64,000 nt of DNA from Plotosus lineatus (lineage: Eukaryota > Chordata > Actinopteri > Siluriformes > Plotosidae), in NCBI GenBank assembly GCA_024760905.1, contig CM045729.1, positions 10,136,080 through 10,200,079 on the forward strand, given 5' to 3'. Under the pieces are notes generated by a model. That model had not been told where the DNA came from, did not search any database, and saw only the letters and a list, made by a program, of their open reading frames with translations. The position numbers were made by a program, and so were the translations under genes. Below, piece after piece: positions 11,317 through 23,130 of the stretch; position 1 is the first letter of the stretch, and each line of letters starts with the position of its first letter.

Positions 11317-12250
11317 GAGGTATGTTTAAGTCACGGGCAGCACATCATTATTTTGTCCTGCTCAGAGTCAGCTCAACTCTACATGCCAACTCTAACAAGC
11401 CTAGAAATCTTTAAATCGTGTCATGTGATGCACAGATATATCATTCTGTACATTTATAGTTCAGCTTTTTCCATTTTGACTTTTTAATGCTGTTTATTAA
11501 AAGGAAATACAGATCGACATAAAATTCTTCTTCTGGTTGTTGATGGTTAATTTTCTGTGTTTGAAATGAAATGACATAAATAATATCTGTGCTGAAGTTA
11601 TGAATATCACTGAATAGCACACAAGATAGTACAATACATGATTATTTTATTCTGCTGCATGAGAACACAGAAAAACAAACTATAATCATTTTAATTATTT
11701 ATTTTTACCTTTCGAAATGGCATTTTTGAAACTCGTCTAAAGTTAAAATGCTTTTATTATCTTTAAAAACATGAAGTCGATTTTGTGTAGATTTGTTTGT
11801 ATTTGTTCGGATGGTGTTTTGTTACATTTCCAGAAGAACATTCAGGGTTTTATATGACATATTGAGTGAAGAATTATCTTGAGTTTATAGAATGGATATG
11901 CTCTCTTGTCACAAAATTTTGAACTAATCAGATCTCACAATTGTTGTGTATTATATATTCAAAACACTTTTGTCATCAAAAGGCCACTAGTGTGCGACTT
12001 TTATTTTATTATTAAGGCTGAACAAGTACAAAAAAATCCACAATATAATAAATAGAACTCACTGCTTATGACACGGTTCAAGGTTTGAGTCAGGCTTTAC
12101 TCTCAAAACCATCATTTTTGCAAATTTATTAGAATATTACACTTATTTACAACAGTATAATTTCGTCAGGATTCCATTTTTGAAAAGAGAAATGCAAAAT
12201 CTGGAACTAGTTGGGCGATACGAGCTGGAACTAGTTGGGAGATTCAAAAG
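10770..12250. repeat. Duplicated block, partner of 40490-43990
   Basis: This block matches 40490-41254 plus 43318-43990 in the same orientation. The partner has an RTE inserted (41255-43317), so this copy is the empty site at about 11575. It contains a SINE tail (10960-11065) and a TG array. No gene is seen in it. Confidence 0.9.
11249..11312. repeat. TG dinucleotide array
   Basis: About 64 bp of (GT)n. The partner locus at 40960-40990 has only a short TG/G run, so the array has expanded or shrunk since the duplication. The Cys-Val ORFs over it are artefacts. Confidence 0.95.
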
Positions 12251-12261
12251 GAGCGTATGTT

Positions 12262-12546
12262 GGGTTTTACACCAGAGCCTCGTGGCTCATCAGGCCGGTA
12301 CTTATCCCCGGTTTCCGTCGTGTGAAGCGACCAGGAGTTCAACTCCCCCTGGATGGGACACTAGTCCATCACAGGTTCCCTTCCCAATATATTTTACTGG
12401 TACCCATTTATACTGCTGGGTGAACAGAGGCACACTTGTGGTTGAGACCTTGCCCAGGGGTTGCACAGTGAGGGTCCCAGTGGGATTCGAACTCACAACC
12501 TCCCGATCATGAGCACAGCACCCGAACCACTACACCACCGGCCCCA
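12262..12546 (-). mobile_element. tRNA-derived SINE, another family
   Basis: On the minus strand it begins ggggccggtggtgtagtggt, a tRNA-like A-box region, then a B-box-like gttcgaatccc, and continues into tgatggactagtgtcccatc. The ORFs across it are chance. It falls right after the end of the duplicated block. Confidence 0.8.
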
Positions 12547-12687
12547 CCGAGAGAGTTACATGATAGTCACTTATTAAGTTCTGGAAATAGAAATGAAGAC
12601 TTCATCTCCTCTCTGGCTTTATTTACTCGAGTTGTGAGAGCTGTGTAATACATTCATCAGCATATTTGCAATATTTTTTCTCTCCAG

Positions 12688-14046
12688 GTGCTCTGTAGCA
12701 GAGCTGGGGTGGTTACATACCTGCCAGGGCTTCATGTTCTTCTGCAACGCATATCAGGAGCGAGATGTTTTTCAGATGAAATGCATGTTAACATCATACC
12801 ACCAGATATGGGTAAGTGACCAGAAGAGTTCTTCATTCAGCATCATGCAGGATGGTGATAATAAATGGTAACATTTCAACATCTGGTTTTGAATTCCGTT
12901 AATAATTATAAAACACATTTCAAACTGCTGAATGTTGTGAAACCAAATTTTGGTTTTGTGTTGTCATTTACAAACAATCAGATGAAATCAAGCCATAAGA
13001 CCAGCATGAAGCGATGAGTTGAATGTTAAAATGAAATGATAGGCAAACCTTCCAAACTCTCCTGTTATATGTGAACAATTCTCTATTTTTATTATCAGGT
13101 GGTTTTTCCTTTCATTTTTGAAGTAGCAGTCAGTTAAAATCCATTTAATAGTTTTCATTCATCAAATTGTAAATGCTGATATTTTACCATCTTGAGTATG
13201 TGAAATTATAAGAATATGGTGTGAATCTAAGGTAATGTAATGGCAAAAGTAACCGTACACAGACATTAGACAGTCAAAAAATGTGAAACTAATGAAGAAA
13301 ATAGCCCATAAAAATTTTAATTAAAATAAAACTTGGCACATCTAAAGATCAGTTTTTTTACTGCACTGTCATTCAGGTCAGAGGACGGTGTGGTGATGAG
13401 ACCATGGGTCTGTTTGGTCCTCAGGGTAAACGATTCCAGCTGCCAGGTAACGTGGGATTTGCCAGGCACCTAAAATGCACAGCAGAACAGAAGTCCGATC
13501 CTGTGCATGGAACTCGACTGGATTTTGTGGCTGCTCCATCTAACAGCGAGAGGCACAAGTTCATCCTGGCACAGTTCGTCAATGAGTCCCATGTAAACAC
13601 CAGACACTTTTATAATATCATCACAGTGCTGTGGTACAACGCAGTTCTCTTTTGCTTTTGTTACAGGATAATGGTGAAGCTTCATCACTGCACAAGGTGG
13701 ACAGTGCAGAGCAGGATTTCAGCAATTCCAGAGTGGAGTGTGCATTCCAGTCCTGCCCAGAATTGCTGAAAAAAGGTATTTTAATGTTCCTGAGCCAAAA
13801 AAAGAATTGACCGCTAGATGGCAGCATAAGGCACGCCCCTAATGCTTGCTTATTGAAGGTTGAAAAATTCGCACACCCTTCAAAGAAAACGTCTTCTGTT
13901 CTCCAACCACGCAGACTTCGCCAGGATGTTTCCTGAAGCTCCTCCAGCAGTATGACAGCACTCACTGTGACTCAGAGAACAGATAAGGACATGAGCGCCT
14001 GGTATGAAGAGGTGAACCAGGAGAGAGAGCAACTGCTGACTGAAGT
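12688..14046 (+). CDS. Putative exons of an unrecognised protein gene
   Basis: Several segments look like real exons. The first, 12688-12814, has a strong acceptor (ttttttctctccag) and a consensus donor (gtaagt) and encodes 42 residues containing [19 protein letters not shown] second near 13377-13450 follows tgtcattcag. A third, 13668-13775, has a good acceptor (cttttgttacag) and donor and encodes a stretch with [19 protein letters not shown] fourth, from about 13927 to 14046, encodes [18 protein letters not shown] and, after an apparent frameshift, [17 protein letters not shown], which looks helical and charged. I do not recognise the family. The reading phase between the first two segments gives a stop with the simplest splice choice. 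It may be a decayed gene or a partial duplicate. Confidence 0.45.
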
Positions 14047-14479
14047 AATTTTCACACTCACAAGTGCACAGTTTCCTTGATTTGTTTTTGCAGCTTCCTG
14101 TGAGCTGTTCCCACTTAGCAGGAATGTTTTTGAGTAAAAATGATTTCGATCTGATCTATTTGAAACACACACACTTTTAAAACAAGCTTTGTTAAAAGTG
14201 GTAGTCTGGTGGGCGTCGCTCTTAAATGCCACCCATATTTTTCTATTTATGAGCTGCAGGGAAGCTCGTGGCCTCTGATTGAGTTTGGTGTGCAGAACTG
14301 TGGCTTGGTGTTTAGCTTCATACATGGACGATGACACATCTGTATTATCATGTTATCACATTGCTTATGACGGATTTATTGAATGGTTTGAAGAACTGAT
14401 CGGTACAATCCTCGAGGAAAAAAAGTAATGCTGAATACTTGGACATTAAGTGTGATTGGATTTCTTCACTCAGCCTGTC

Positions 14480-15560
14480 GCACCACTGCTGGTTCAGTTC
14501 TCACTCTGCGCTCTTCCTCCCTCATATATTTAATTGATGATGTTGATGTATTGACCCTCAATACCATGCAAATTTAGCGCTTTGAAGACTGCCATGTGTT
14601 GGACTGAATCAAAGGCCTTCTTATAGTCTACAGATGCCATGTATCCATATACATGGCATCTGTAGACTATAAGAAGGCCTTTGATTCAGTCCAACACATG
14701 GCAGTCTTCAAAGCGCTAAATTGTATGTTGCGTATGTTGTATTCGTTAGTCTTCTCGAGTATCTGTGTTACTGTTTGCCGGTGGTCAAAATCGTGGCGTG
14801 TCCTCGTCGGTCTGCGGCTTGTTCCGGTGGTTGGTGTTCACTCAGAGTTCCGCTCAGCCTGTTTTTCAAGATCTTGATGACGAGTTTATAGACTTGGAAG
14901 AGCAAACTGACTGGTCTGTAATTTGCTAGGTCTTTCCGATTCCCTTTTTTGAAGATGAGGGTGATGATTGCGTTCATCCACTCCTTCGGTACCTGTTATT
15001 TTTTCAGCACTTTGTTGAATAATACTCTCAGCTTTCCGCGAACGATATCTCCTCCTGCTGTCAGCATTTCCACCAAGATCTGATCTTATCCGGGTGCTTT
15101 GTTGTTTTACATACTTTTCGTCGCCTTTTTAGTTTCACTGTCGAGGATAGGTGGTACTTCTTCCGCCTGGGTTTGCATGATATTACTGGCCGTCTCTTGT
15201 ATCGGTTGTCATAGAACTCTGAACACCTCTCCACGATTCTTTCCATGTTGGTGGTGATGGTTCCATCTTCTTCTTGCAGTGTTGGTACCATAGCTCTCCG
15301 ACCCGTGCTATTTGCTTTTTGCAGTCCTTTTCCCTTCTCTATTGCTTCTTTCACTTCCATGGTATTGTATTCTCCGAGATCTTCCCTCATTTTCTCCCTG
15401 AGAGTCTTGCCCAGTTCGCAGGACTCAATTTTCATACGGGCGTCTTGGTCATTGCTTGCCATCTTCCTTCTTTTCCTCAGTCATTCTTTTGTTGTAGGTT
15501 TCAATCTCTCATTGCTTCCGTTGCTGTTTTCCCCCGCTGTTTCCAGTGCACACGTTTTGA
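14480..15560 (-). mobile_element. LINE fragment (RTE-like endonuclease-RT type)
   Basis: Minus-strand pieces encode a linker (15061-15462) and the start of the reverse transcriptase (14768-14977, with [19 protein letters not shown]). After a 74-bp inverted copy comes motif A (DYKKAFDSV) at 14571-14644, followed by a remnant reading GIEGQYINIIN. Frames are broken and motifs B and C are missing. It is a different family from the abundant RTE copies. The palindrome inside is described separately. Confidence 0.75.
14571..14722. repeat. Perfect 74-bp inverted repeat, 4-nt spacer
   Basis: Arms 14571-14644 and 14649-14722 are exactly complementary, with spacer ccat at 14645-14648. Each arm encodes the LINE's RT motif A region (MASVDYKKAFDSV), the right arm on the plus strand and the left arm on the minus strand. 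The right arm is an inverted extra copy inserted next to its source. Confidence 0.97.
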
Positions 15561-15639
15561 TGACTTCTGTGAGTTCATGAGTCATCCTTACAAGTTATAA
15601 ATTCGAGCTCACACCACTCACATCATGATTCACCTCCAC

Positions 15640-16390
15640 GGGGTGTTTTTCTTGGGGCTGAAAATAATCTGCTGCTGATACACGATCATCTGTATGTGAG
15701 CAATTCAGTTTCCAACTCTGCAGGTTTTATCATCAGATGCTCAGAATCTGTATTTTTTAAACAAACTCATTCATCATTTTCTCGTCATGCTAAAAAAAAA
15801 AAAAAAAACCAAAAAAAAAAACAGCACTTCCTTTTATGTTAAACAGTAGGATCGTCATATTTGTATAAACTTTGATAAATCTCCTGGTGCTGTTGCTTAA
15901 TTTGCAGCAGCTCAATTTATGATCAAGTTCGAGTGGAACTGAATTCTTTTTAATAGTTCTGATTTTGTTGGTGTTTATAGAAAATAGAAAGTTTGGGATT
16001 AATTAGTCAGGCAATTTTGGCCACACTGTTTAAAAATGAATCCCAAAATACTTCGATGTGGTGATTACATTATTTTGTTGATTGTAATGCTCACAAACAA
16101 GTGTTATTTTTGAACATAACATTTTACATATTTATTTTTTTCTCGGGAAATTTAGAGGTTTTATGGTGTTTTGTGTTTCCTTTGTTGCTTTTTCACTGTT
16201 TCAGTATACCTACTAAATATAATCATGAGATCTTTGTTCAGATAAATAAAGATTTTGTTGAGAACTTAAGTGTCAAATAATTCCCGTTTTGTGCTTATTA
16301 TCATTACAGCAAAGTTTCAAGTACAGTCAAACTTCATAACTATAAATATTAGGAATATTAATGCTACAGATTTACTCAAATTCCACAGAC
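15640..16390. repeat. Inverted duplicate of 43993-44700
   Basis: This AT-rich stretch is found again in reverse orientation at 43993-44700; for example ttaatgctacagatttactc here corresponds to gagtaaatctgtagcattaa at 44000. No coding content is recognised. Confidence 0.85.
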
Positions 16391-16562
16391 TTACCTGTAT
16401 TTTCCAGTATTACACGATATCTATTGATTTAAATAAGCTCTTTTTCAATGGTATTTTGTGTGTAATTGTAAGGACCCCATTGGAAATCGGTTTTACCAAA
16501 CTTTGTGGGCTATCCTTGATTTCAACAACACTTATCCAGGGTATTTTTAATTACGTATTTTA

Positions 16563-16906
16563 TTCAGTTCATTTTCTGTCGCCGCTACATCCTAATTAGG
16601 GTCGCGGGGAGGCTGGTGCCCATCCCAGCCAACTCAGGGCGAGGGCAGAGTACACCCTGGCCAGGCCATCGCAGGGCGGAAACACGCTGACGGCTTTGCA
16701 GCCGACTCTTGTCGAAAGTCAGCAATGGTTCTTTTACATGCCTCACACCATAGACAGTGAGAGACATGGCCGGCCTTTGATAACCCATTTAGCTGCACTG
16801 GGGGGGGGGTGAACGACAGTGACAACCTTGTGGAGAGTGGGACTTGAACCCCCAACCTTTGGATCAGCGATCTGGCGCCTTATACCACTAGACCACCACT
16901 GCCCCG
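16563..16906 (-). mobile_element. tRNA-derived SINE, complete, standard tail
   Basis: The best full-length example of the standard-tail form. The tRNA-like head is at 16840-16906, the body at 16690-16800 (agcaatggttcttttacatg on the plus strand), and the tail with gacagaaaatgaa at 16563-16680. The minus sense is the SINE sense. Confidence 0.9.
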
Positions 16907-17344
16907 TTATTTATTTTATTGTGTTTGATATTCTACATTTGCATAACTAGTTGTGCCCAAATCTTTATTTAATATATTACATATACTTGTTCTCATCAAG
17001 TCTTGTTATTTCATTTTATATACTTTATATTTTATTTTGGTTTTCTGTACTTGAATACCTCATTTTACACCAGTAATGCAAATAATTTATCAGTTTAGTT
17101 TATTTATTAGTAATGCATTGGTGGAAGCTTTGTACAAGTAATTTTCCTTTTTATGCCATGTAAGAAATCCATAATTATAAACTATTGTATGGGATAAATT
17201 ATTATTGACTGATATATTGCACTATATGTATGAATATTATTTGCGAATGTTGAAATCAATAAAATCAACCAATCAATCAAATGTCATAAATTAAACTTAC
17301 TCCCAAAGTTCAAAAACCACATAACCGTACATGTAAACTGAAAC
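16907..17344. other. AT-rich stretch without recognisable features
   Basis: About 440 bp of AT-rich DNA between a SINE and an L2-like LINE. No ORF, array or known repeat is seen. Confidence 0.6.
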
Positions 17345-19250
17345 TTACATGAACTTCTGCGTCGACAGCACTGTGCCAACACGGAGGGTACAGTGCTTCT
17401 CCAACAACCACCAGTGGCTCACCCCTGAGCTTAAAGTCCTCCTGAACCAGAAGAAGAGGGCTTTCATCTCGGGGGATAGAGAGGAGCAGAAGAAGGTCCA
17501 GCGTGAGCTCCAGTGGAGGATCAGGAGGGCCAAGAAGGATTATGGGAAGAAGCTGGAGAAGAAGCTGGCTCAGAACAATGTGGGGGACGTTTGGAGAGGA
17601 CGAAAGACTATGTCTGGATTTGGGCAGAGTGTCAGAGGGACAGCTGATGGGGACCAGCACTGGACGGATGACCTGTTACTTTAACAGATTTGATTCTCCC
17701 CCCTCCCCCTCTACCCCCTCTACCCCACTCCCTGTTCCCCACTCTTCACATGTCTCCAGACCAGCGGACACCTCCCCCCTCTACAGGCCAACTTCACTTG
17801 ACTGCAGCAGCCCCACAGACACATCCCCCTCCCTCTGCTGCCCACCCCAGTCCCCCCCATCTCTCTCACGTCGGACTAGATGAGAAGACAGTTGAGGCGA
17901 CTAAATCAGAGGAAATCTGCAGGACCAGATGGCATCAGTCACAGGCTGCTTAGGACCTGTGCGGACCAGCTCTGTGAGGTCCTATGCCAACTCTACAACC
18001 TGAGGCTCAGCCTGGAGAAGGTTCCTGTCCTGTGGAAGACCTCCTGTGTGGTCCCGGTTCCTAAAACAGCTCAAGCCAAGGAACCGGCCCACTACAGACC
18101 AGTCGCCCTGACCTCCCACCTCATGAAGACCATGGAGAGGCTCCTCCTTGACCACCTCCACTCTGTGGTGAGCCCCACCCTAGACCCGCTGCAGTTCGCC
18201 TACAGGCCCAACATCGGGGTAGAAGACGCCATCATCCACCTTCTGCAGCGGGCGCTCACCCACCTGGAAATCGCCGGTAGCGCTGTGAGGGTCATGCTCT
18301 TTTACTTCTTCGGCGCCTTCAACACCATCAGGCTGGTGCTTCTGCGGGGAAAACTGGAGGACGTGGGAGTGGACGGACATCTTGCTGCCTGGATCATCAA
18401 CTACCTCACTGACCGTCCACAGTACGTGTGGCTGTGAGTCAAAGGTGGTAGTCTGCAGCACGGGGGCACCCCAAGGCACCGTCCTCTCACCCTTCCTCTT
18501 CACCATCTACACCTCAGACTTCACCTATAACACGGACAGCTGCCACCTCCAGAAGTTCTCTGACGACTCCGCCATCGTGGGTCGTGTGTCAGAGGGGAAC
18601 GAGCTGGAGTACCGGTCGGTCATCGTCGACTTTGTGGACTGGTGTGAGCGTAACCACCTGTGCTTGAACACTAGGAAGACGAAGGAGATGGTGGTCGACT
18701 TCAGGAGAAGCACACCAACACACTCACTGGTGAACATCCAGGGACAAGACATTGAGACAGTGGACAGTTTCAAGTACCTGGGGGTTCACCTCAACAATAA
18801 ACTGGACTGGCCCCACAACACTAACGCCCTGTACAAGAAGGTCCAGAGTCGCCTCCACCTTCTGAGGAGGATGCAGACCTCTGCTCAGGATATTTTATGG
18901 CTCTGTGGTAGCATCTGCAATCCTGTAGCCAAGCTCACATCCATCATGGACAACAGCTCTCACCCACTGCACCAGACTGTAGAGATGCTGAGCAGCTCCT
19001 TCAGTGGACGACTGAGACATCCTCAGTGCAGGAAAAAGCACTACCGCAGGTCTTTCTTCCCCACCACTGTCAGACTGTACAACACGACTCTGTAACTGTC
19101 TGTGCAGAAACCGAATACGTGCAATAAAAAACTCTTGCACTTTAATCAACCACATCTACCCCACTGTGACTGTGAACTATATCAATCAAAATACCCTGCA
19201 TTCAAGATACATGTACATTTGTATATTAGCCAGTCTACAAAGTTTTTATT
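17345..19250 (+). mobile_element. L2/CR1-like LINE, 5'-truncated, inactive
   Basis: It encodes the linker and reverse transcriptase of an L2/CR1-type non-LTR retrotransposon in shifting frames: 17349-17684, 17880-18437 and 18382-19095. Visible motifs are KSAGPDGIS, PVALTSHLMKTMERLLLDHL, GAPQGTVLSPFLF (motif B) and FSDDSAIV (motif C). In motif A the expected first catalytic Asp is replaced by Tyr (FYFFGAFNTI). About 120 bp are missing near 18915 compared with the copy at 60812-61690. The 3' UTR runs into an AT array. Assignment to the L2 group is from family knowledge. Confidence 0.85.
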
Positions 19251-19251
19251 G

Positions 19252-19360
<109 letters not shown>

Positions 19361-19427
19361 AATAAAAGGACAGGACAAAGAATTTCTATTGAAACTCCAT
19401 AGAAAGTCTTTGTCCTGTCCTTTTATT
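19361..19427. repeat. Short inverted repeat (20-bp arms)
   Basis: Arms 19361-19380 (aataaaaggacaggacaaag) and 19408-19427 are perfectly complementary, and the stem can extend imperfectly inward. It could be a small foldback or MITE end; no target duplication was found. Confidence 0.8.
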
Positions 19428-19848
19428 TTTGTTTATTTGCTCTACCAAAAAAGTATTGAGCACTCTCCTACGGAAGGATCTACTCAGAAAAACTGATATA
19501 TATATATATGGAAAATATTGTAGGGTGTGGAAAACTGCTGCTGGAGACATTTTACTTGAATATCACATGATTTTAATTTAACAAATCTTTATTTCAACAG
19601 AACATTTCATTATTTAATATTATTTTGGGAACTCTGAATAAAGTTCTGTCAATATTTCCAGTTTTTATTTTAGTTTGATTTCACAGACGAAGTGAGACGG
19701 AATGACGTCATCAAACTTAAAAAAAAGGTTTTACAATGAAGTGTTCAGTGCATTTGTAAAACAAACATTCACAAAGAATAAACTTTAATCTTCAATGTTT
19801 CATTAATTCACTGAAAAAAAAAAAACAGCTCCGACTGATCTGATTCGC

Positions 19849-20388
19849 TTACAGAGACTGAAGTGGGCGGAGCTTTAGAGGAGATTCTTCACCAAAAACC
19901 CAGAGGATTGGCAGTAATGTATCAGTGAATGTGTGTGTGAAAGTGTGGAGGTGTTTGTTAGTGAGCGGGTCGGAGAAGGACAGTTTTCCTCTGTCCCAGT
20001 CCAACTGGACTCTGATCCTCTGGAGTTTCTGTGATACTGAGAGGAGAGTCACTGTCTGTGGTGTAGAAACTGTTGAATATTCACCATCATAATACCCCAC
20101 ATACCAGATTCCACTGCTGGAGGATATCCCCCCCTTCCTCTGAGCAGATTCTCTCATCACACCTAAAACCCACCCTGTACAGTCTCCAACATCAACATCC
20201 CAGCAGTGAGTCCCTGAGTTAAAACCCTCAGAGCCCAGAATACAGGAATCATAATCATTAAATCTCTCTGGATTATCAGGAAGTTTCTGTCTCTCTTTCC
20301 TGAATCTCACACTGGTCAGATCATCAGATACAATGAGGTTAGGATGAGCAGTGTTGGGGTCCAGCGTTACAGGTACTGAAAACACACA

Positions 20389-20428
<40 letters not shown>

Positions 20429-20629
20429 TAAGAGAAAATAGAAACTCTGTCAGAAACTCTGAAGCTTGAAGTCTCTGCTGTGCTCCGTTGGTTCCTCAGT
20501 GTCTCTGCTCAATACAAACACTGAATGGAGAAAGTTTTTCTTGAATGAATGAGCCACAGTCTGATCTTCAACTTTCAAAATAAACTGTCGACTGCATCCC
20601 CGAGGAACCGAATTAAACACGAACACTTT

Positions 20630-20672
<43 letters not shown>

Positions 20673-21272
20673 TCACTCAAATTCTCCCACTTTTTGAAAT
20701 ATAAAAAGTTTTGCTGCTTCGAGACCACCTCACTGCTGATGCTGCTGCCCCTGCGACCTGAACCTGGATGAAGCAGATGATGATGATTATGATAACAATA
20801 CATACATTTTTTACACAAGTGAGCTTTGAGAGATTTCCTTTCGGCTTTTTCTCTTTCTCAGGGGTCGCAATAGCCAATGATTTGCATGTTTGATTTGGTT
20901 CATAGGTTTTTACATCGGATGCCCTTCCTGACACAACCCTTTTGCAAAGGACAGAAACACACTGACGGCTTTGCAGCTCCTCTTTACGAAAGTCAGCAAT
21001 GGTTCTTTTACATGAACCTCTCACCATGGGCAGTGAGAGACATGGCCCGCCTTTGATAATCCAGTGACTGCACTGGGGACATTTTTACACCAATTGATTG
21101 AAATAAAATAAGGAAAACCCTCTCTGTTTTAGCTTCAAATAATTTGCAACAAAAAACTTATACGTTATTGAATGCACCACAGTGTACGCGAACCAAAGGA
21201 TTTCTAAATAAAAGTTCAACTGGATTAAATGATGTTGCATGAAAAGTAAACAGATTTATTATACGTAGAAGG

Positions 21273-21318
<46 letters not shown>

Positions 21319-21450
21319 ACAATCAAAATAAAAACAAAAGAACAATAATAGGATTTAAAATTTGTAATAGACAAATAAATGCTTCAAACTCCTTCAGTGC
21401 AGTTTATTAAAAAACAGAAAGCAGCTTAAGGAATTGAAATTAGAAATTGT

Positions 21451-21500
<50 letters not shown>

Positions 21501-22860
21501 GATAGAATGAATGTGAAAAATTGGGACTTTCAGTAGCTTACTGTATTGTACAGTGTCCTGCATCTTCTCGCAGACTCTGAACTTCAGGTTGCTCAGATGT
21601 TTTGCCACATGGATCAGTGCTCGCGAAAGCTCCTCTGGATGCTGCAGTGTGCACTGGGCTCTGTAAACACATTCGGGAGTCAGTGCTGCTGTGGGTTTGA
21701 ATTGAGAAACACAGAAAATGACAGAGACAGGAAGAACATCACTCGCCTTTTCACTGTGGCCTTGTAGTTCTGTAAAACATCAAAGTAAATGCCAGTGGAT
21801 ATGATTGACATTTTTACACCAATGAACTGTGGCGTTTCTGATGATGGAAACAAGTTTTACTTTCTCACAGTATAAATACTGAATAAATGATCCTCACTTG
21901 TAAGAACGAGACGTCTTCAGCTCTCATCTCCTCTTCTATGGCTCTGATTGTGTCTGAAAGAGATGAAATGTCTTTACTCAGCTTCTCCATCCTCTCCTTC
22001 ATCATCTGACTCTTCTGCTCCTCTTCCTCTCTCAGTGCAGTTATCCTGACTGTCTCTTCATCTCGTAGAAACCGGTGAAGCTTCTCAAACTCCTCCTTAA
22101 TCTGACGCTCTGTGTGTTGGGCCTGAATCTGCAGTGAAAAGGAATTCAAATGAAATAGAATCCATTATGCAACGATGTAAAATATAATTATAATATCAAA
22201 CCCATGCTGTTGTTTCTGACCTTTATATGCTCTGCAGTCTGACTCCAGTTCAGTTTACAGTCTTTAAAGATCTCCAGTTTCTCCTGTAGGGGCTTCAGTG
22301 CCGTTTTGAGCTCCTCCTGAAACAAATCCACAAAATCCACACACTGCATGGAGACTGTGTTTCAGATCTTATTTGACACATTGTTACCTCACACTACTGT
22401 TTATTAGGGAGACTTAACTGTACAATGTTCAGTGTGTGGTTTTATAATCTACATTATTTACCTTACAGTCTGTTACTGCCTCATCAATGGGGCAGAATTT
22501 GTGGTTGGTGTGTTTTCTTGAATCCCGACACACCACACACACCGGCTGTTGATCGTCCAGACAGAAGAGTTTGAATTTCTCACTGTGCAGACTGCAGACT
22601 GTTTCAGACCCTGATGAAGATCTCTGACTTCTCTCCTGTAAGAAAGTCTCACACAGGTTCTTTAAGGCCAGATTTACAGGAGGAGAATCCTTAGATGACT
22701 TCCTCCTACAAACGGGACATTCTCTGGATCCTTTGGTCTCCCAGAACTTCTCCAAACACACTTTACACACACTGTGACTGCAGCCCAGAACAACAGGATT
22801 CTTGAAGATTTCACAGCACACAGGACAGGAGAAATCCTCCTCTGAGAACTTAGAAGCCAT
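19849..22860 (-). CDS. TRIM35-like E3 ubiquitin ligase, copy B (intact)
   Basis: Six exons join in frame: 22462-22860, 22221-22316, 21898-22128, 21747-21769, 21542-21660 and 19849-20375. They sum to 1395 nt, a 464-residue protein plus stop. Order: RING finger (residues about 12-56; [17 protein letters not shown]), B-box 2 (about 90-128; [13 protein letters not shown], then C and H ligands), coiled coil (about 134-240), and PRY-SPRY (about 290-464; [34 protein letters not shown]). The exon sizes 96, 231 and 23 are those usual for TRIM genes of this group. Such proteins use the RING for ubiquitin transfer and SPRY for target binding, often in antiviral signalling. The 23-nt exon has a GC donor (gcgagt) where copies A and C have gtgagt. 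It is the only copy without coding lesions. The close family name (TRIM35 or A33-like) is inferred. Confidence 0.9.
20828..21095 (-). mobile_element. SINE in TRIM copy B intron 5
   Basis: RTE-tail SINE, head-truncated, orthologous in position to 1117-1365 and 54727-54985. Confidence 0.8.
21277..21500. repeat. ATT and CA arrays in TRIM copy B intron 5
   Basis: ATT array at 21277-21316 and CA array at 21450-21500. A similar AAT array is at 20634-20671 and a CA array at 20380-20423. Confidence 0.9.
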
Positions 22861-22901
22861 TTTATTTTGCTGTTGTTGTTCTCTCCAGTCCGAATGTTCA
22901 G

Positions 22902-22913
22902 AGATTCCCTTTC
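22902..22913 (-). promoter_or_regulatory. Degenerate ISRE-like site, TRIM copy B
   Basis: The minus strand reads GAAAGGGAATCT, one mismatch from GAAANNGAAACT, about 42 bp upstream of the ATG and at the same place as the perfect motif in copy A. Its activity is uncertain. Confidence 0.3.
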
Positions 22914-23069
22914 ACTTTGATTAAAAGTAATTGCAGCCTGATTTCAGATTTCTTTAAAGTAAAACACACGACTTTGTAGATCCAGTTATTAATCACTTCT
23001 TCTCACAGTGCTGAGAATGAGACTCAGATTTCTCCATAAACCGAGAATAAAACAAAACTCACCAGAGCA

Positions 23070-23130
23070 GAACACTGCAGGCTGGTTATGGAGGACTGCG
23101 GTCGTCTCAGACTCCACACTTCCTGAATAG
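23070..23130 (-). other. Likely 5' noncoding exon of TRIM copy B
   Basis: On the minus strand a segment ending gcagtgttctgctctg is followed by a consensus donor (gtgagttttg), upstream of the coding exon, whose ATG is preceded by a possible acceptor (caacaacag). Copy C has the same arrangement at about 56963-57010; copy A has lost it. Transcript data are needed to fix the start. Confidence 0.45.

Noticed and set aside
12180..12512. 110-aa ORF
   Set aside because: Runs over a tRNA-derived SINE in antisense; repeat-derived.
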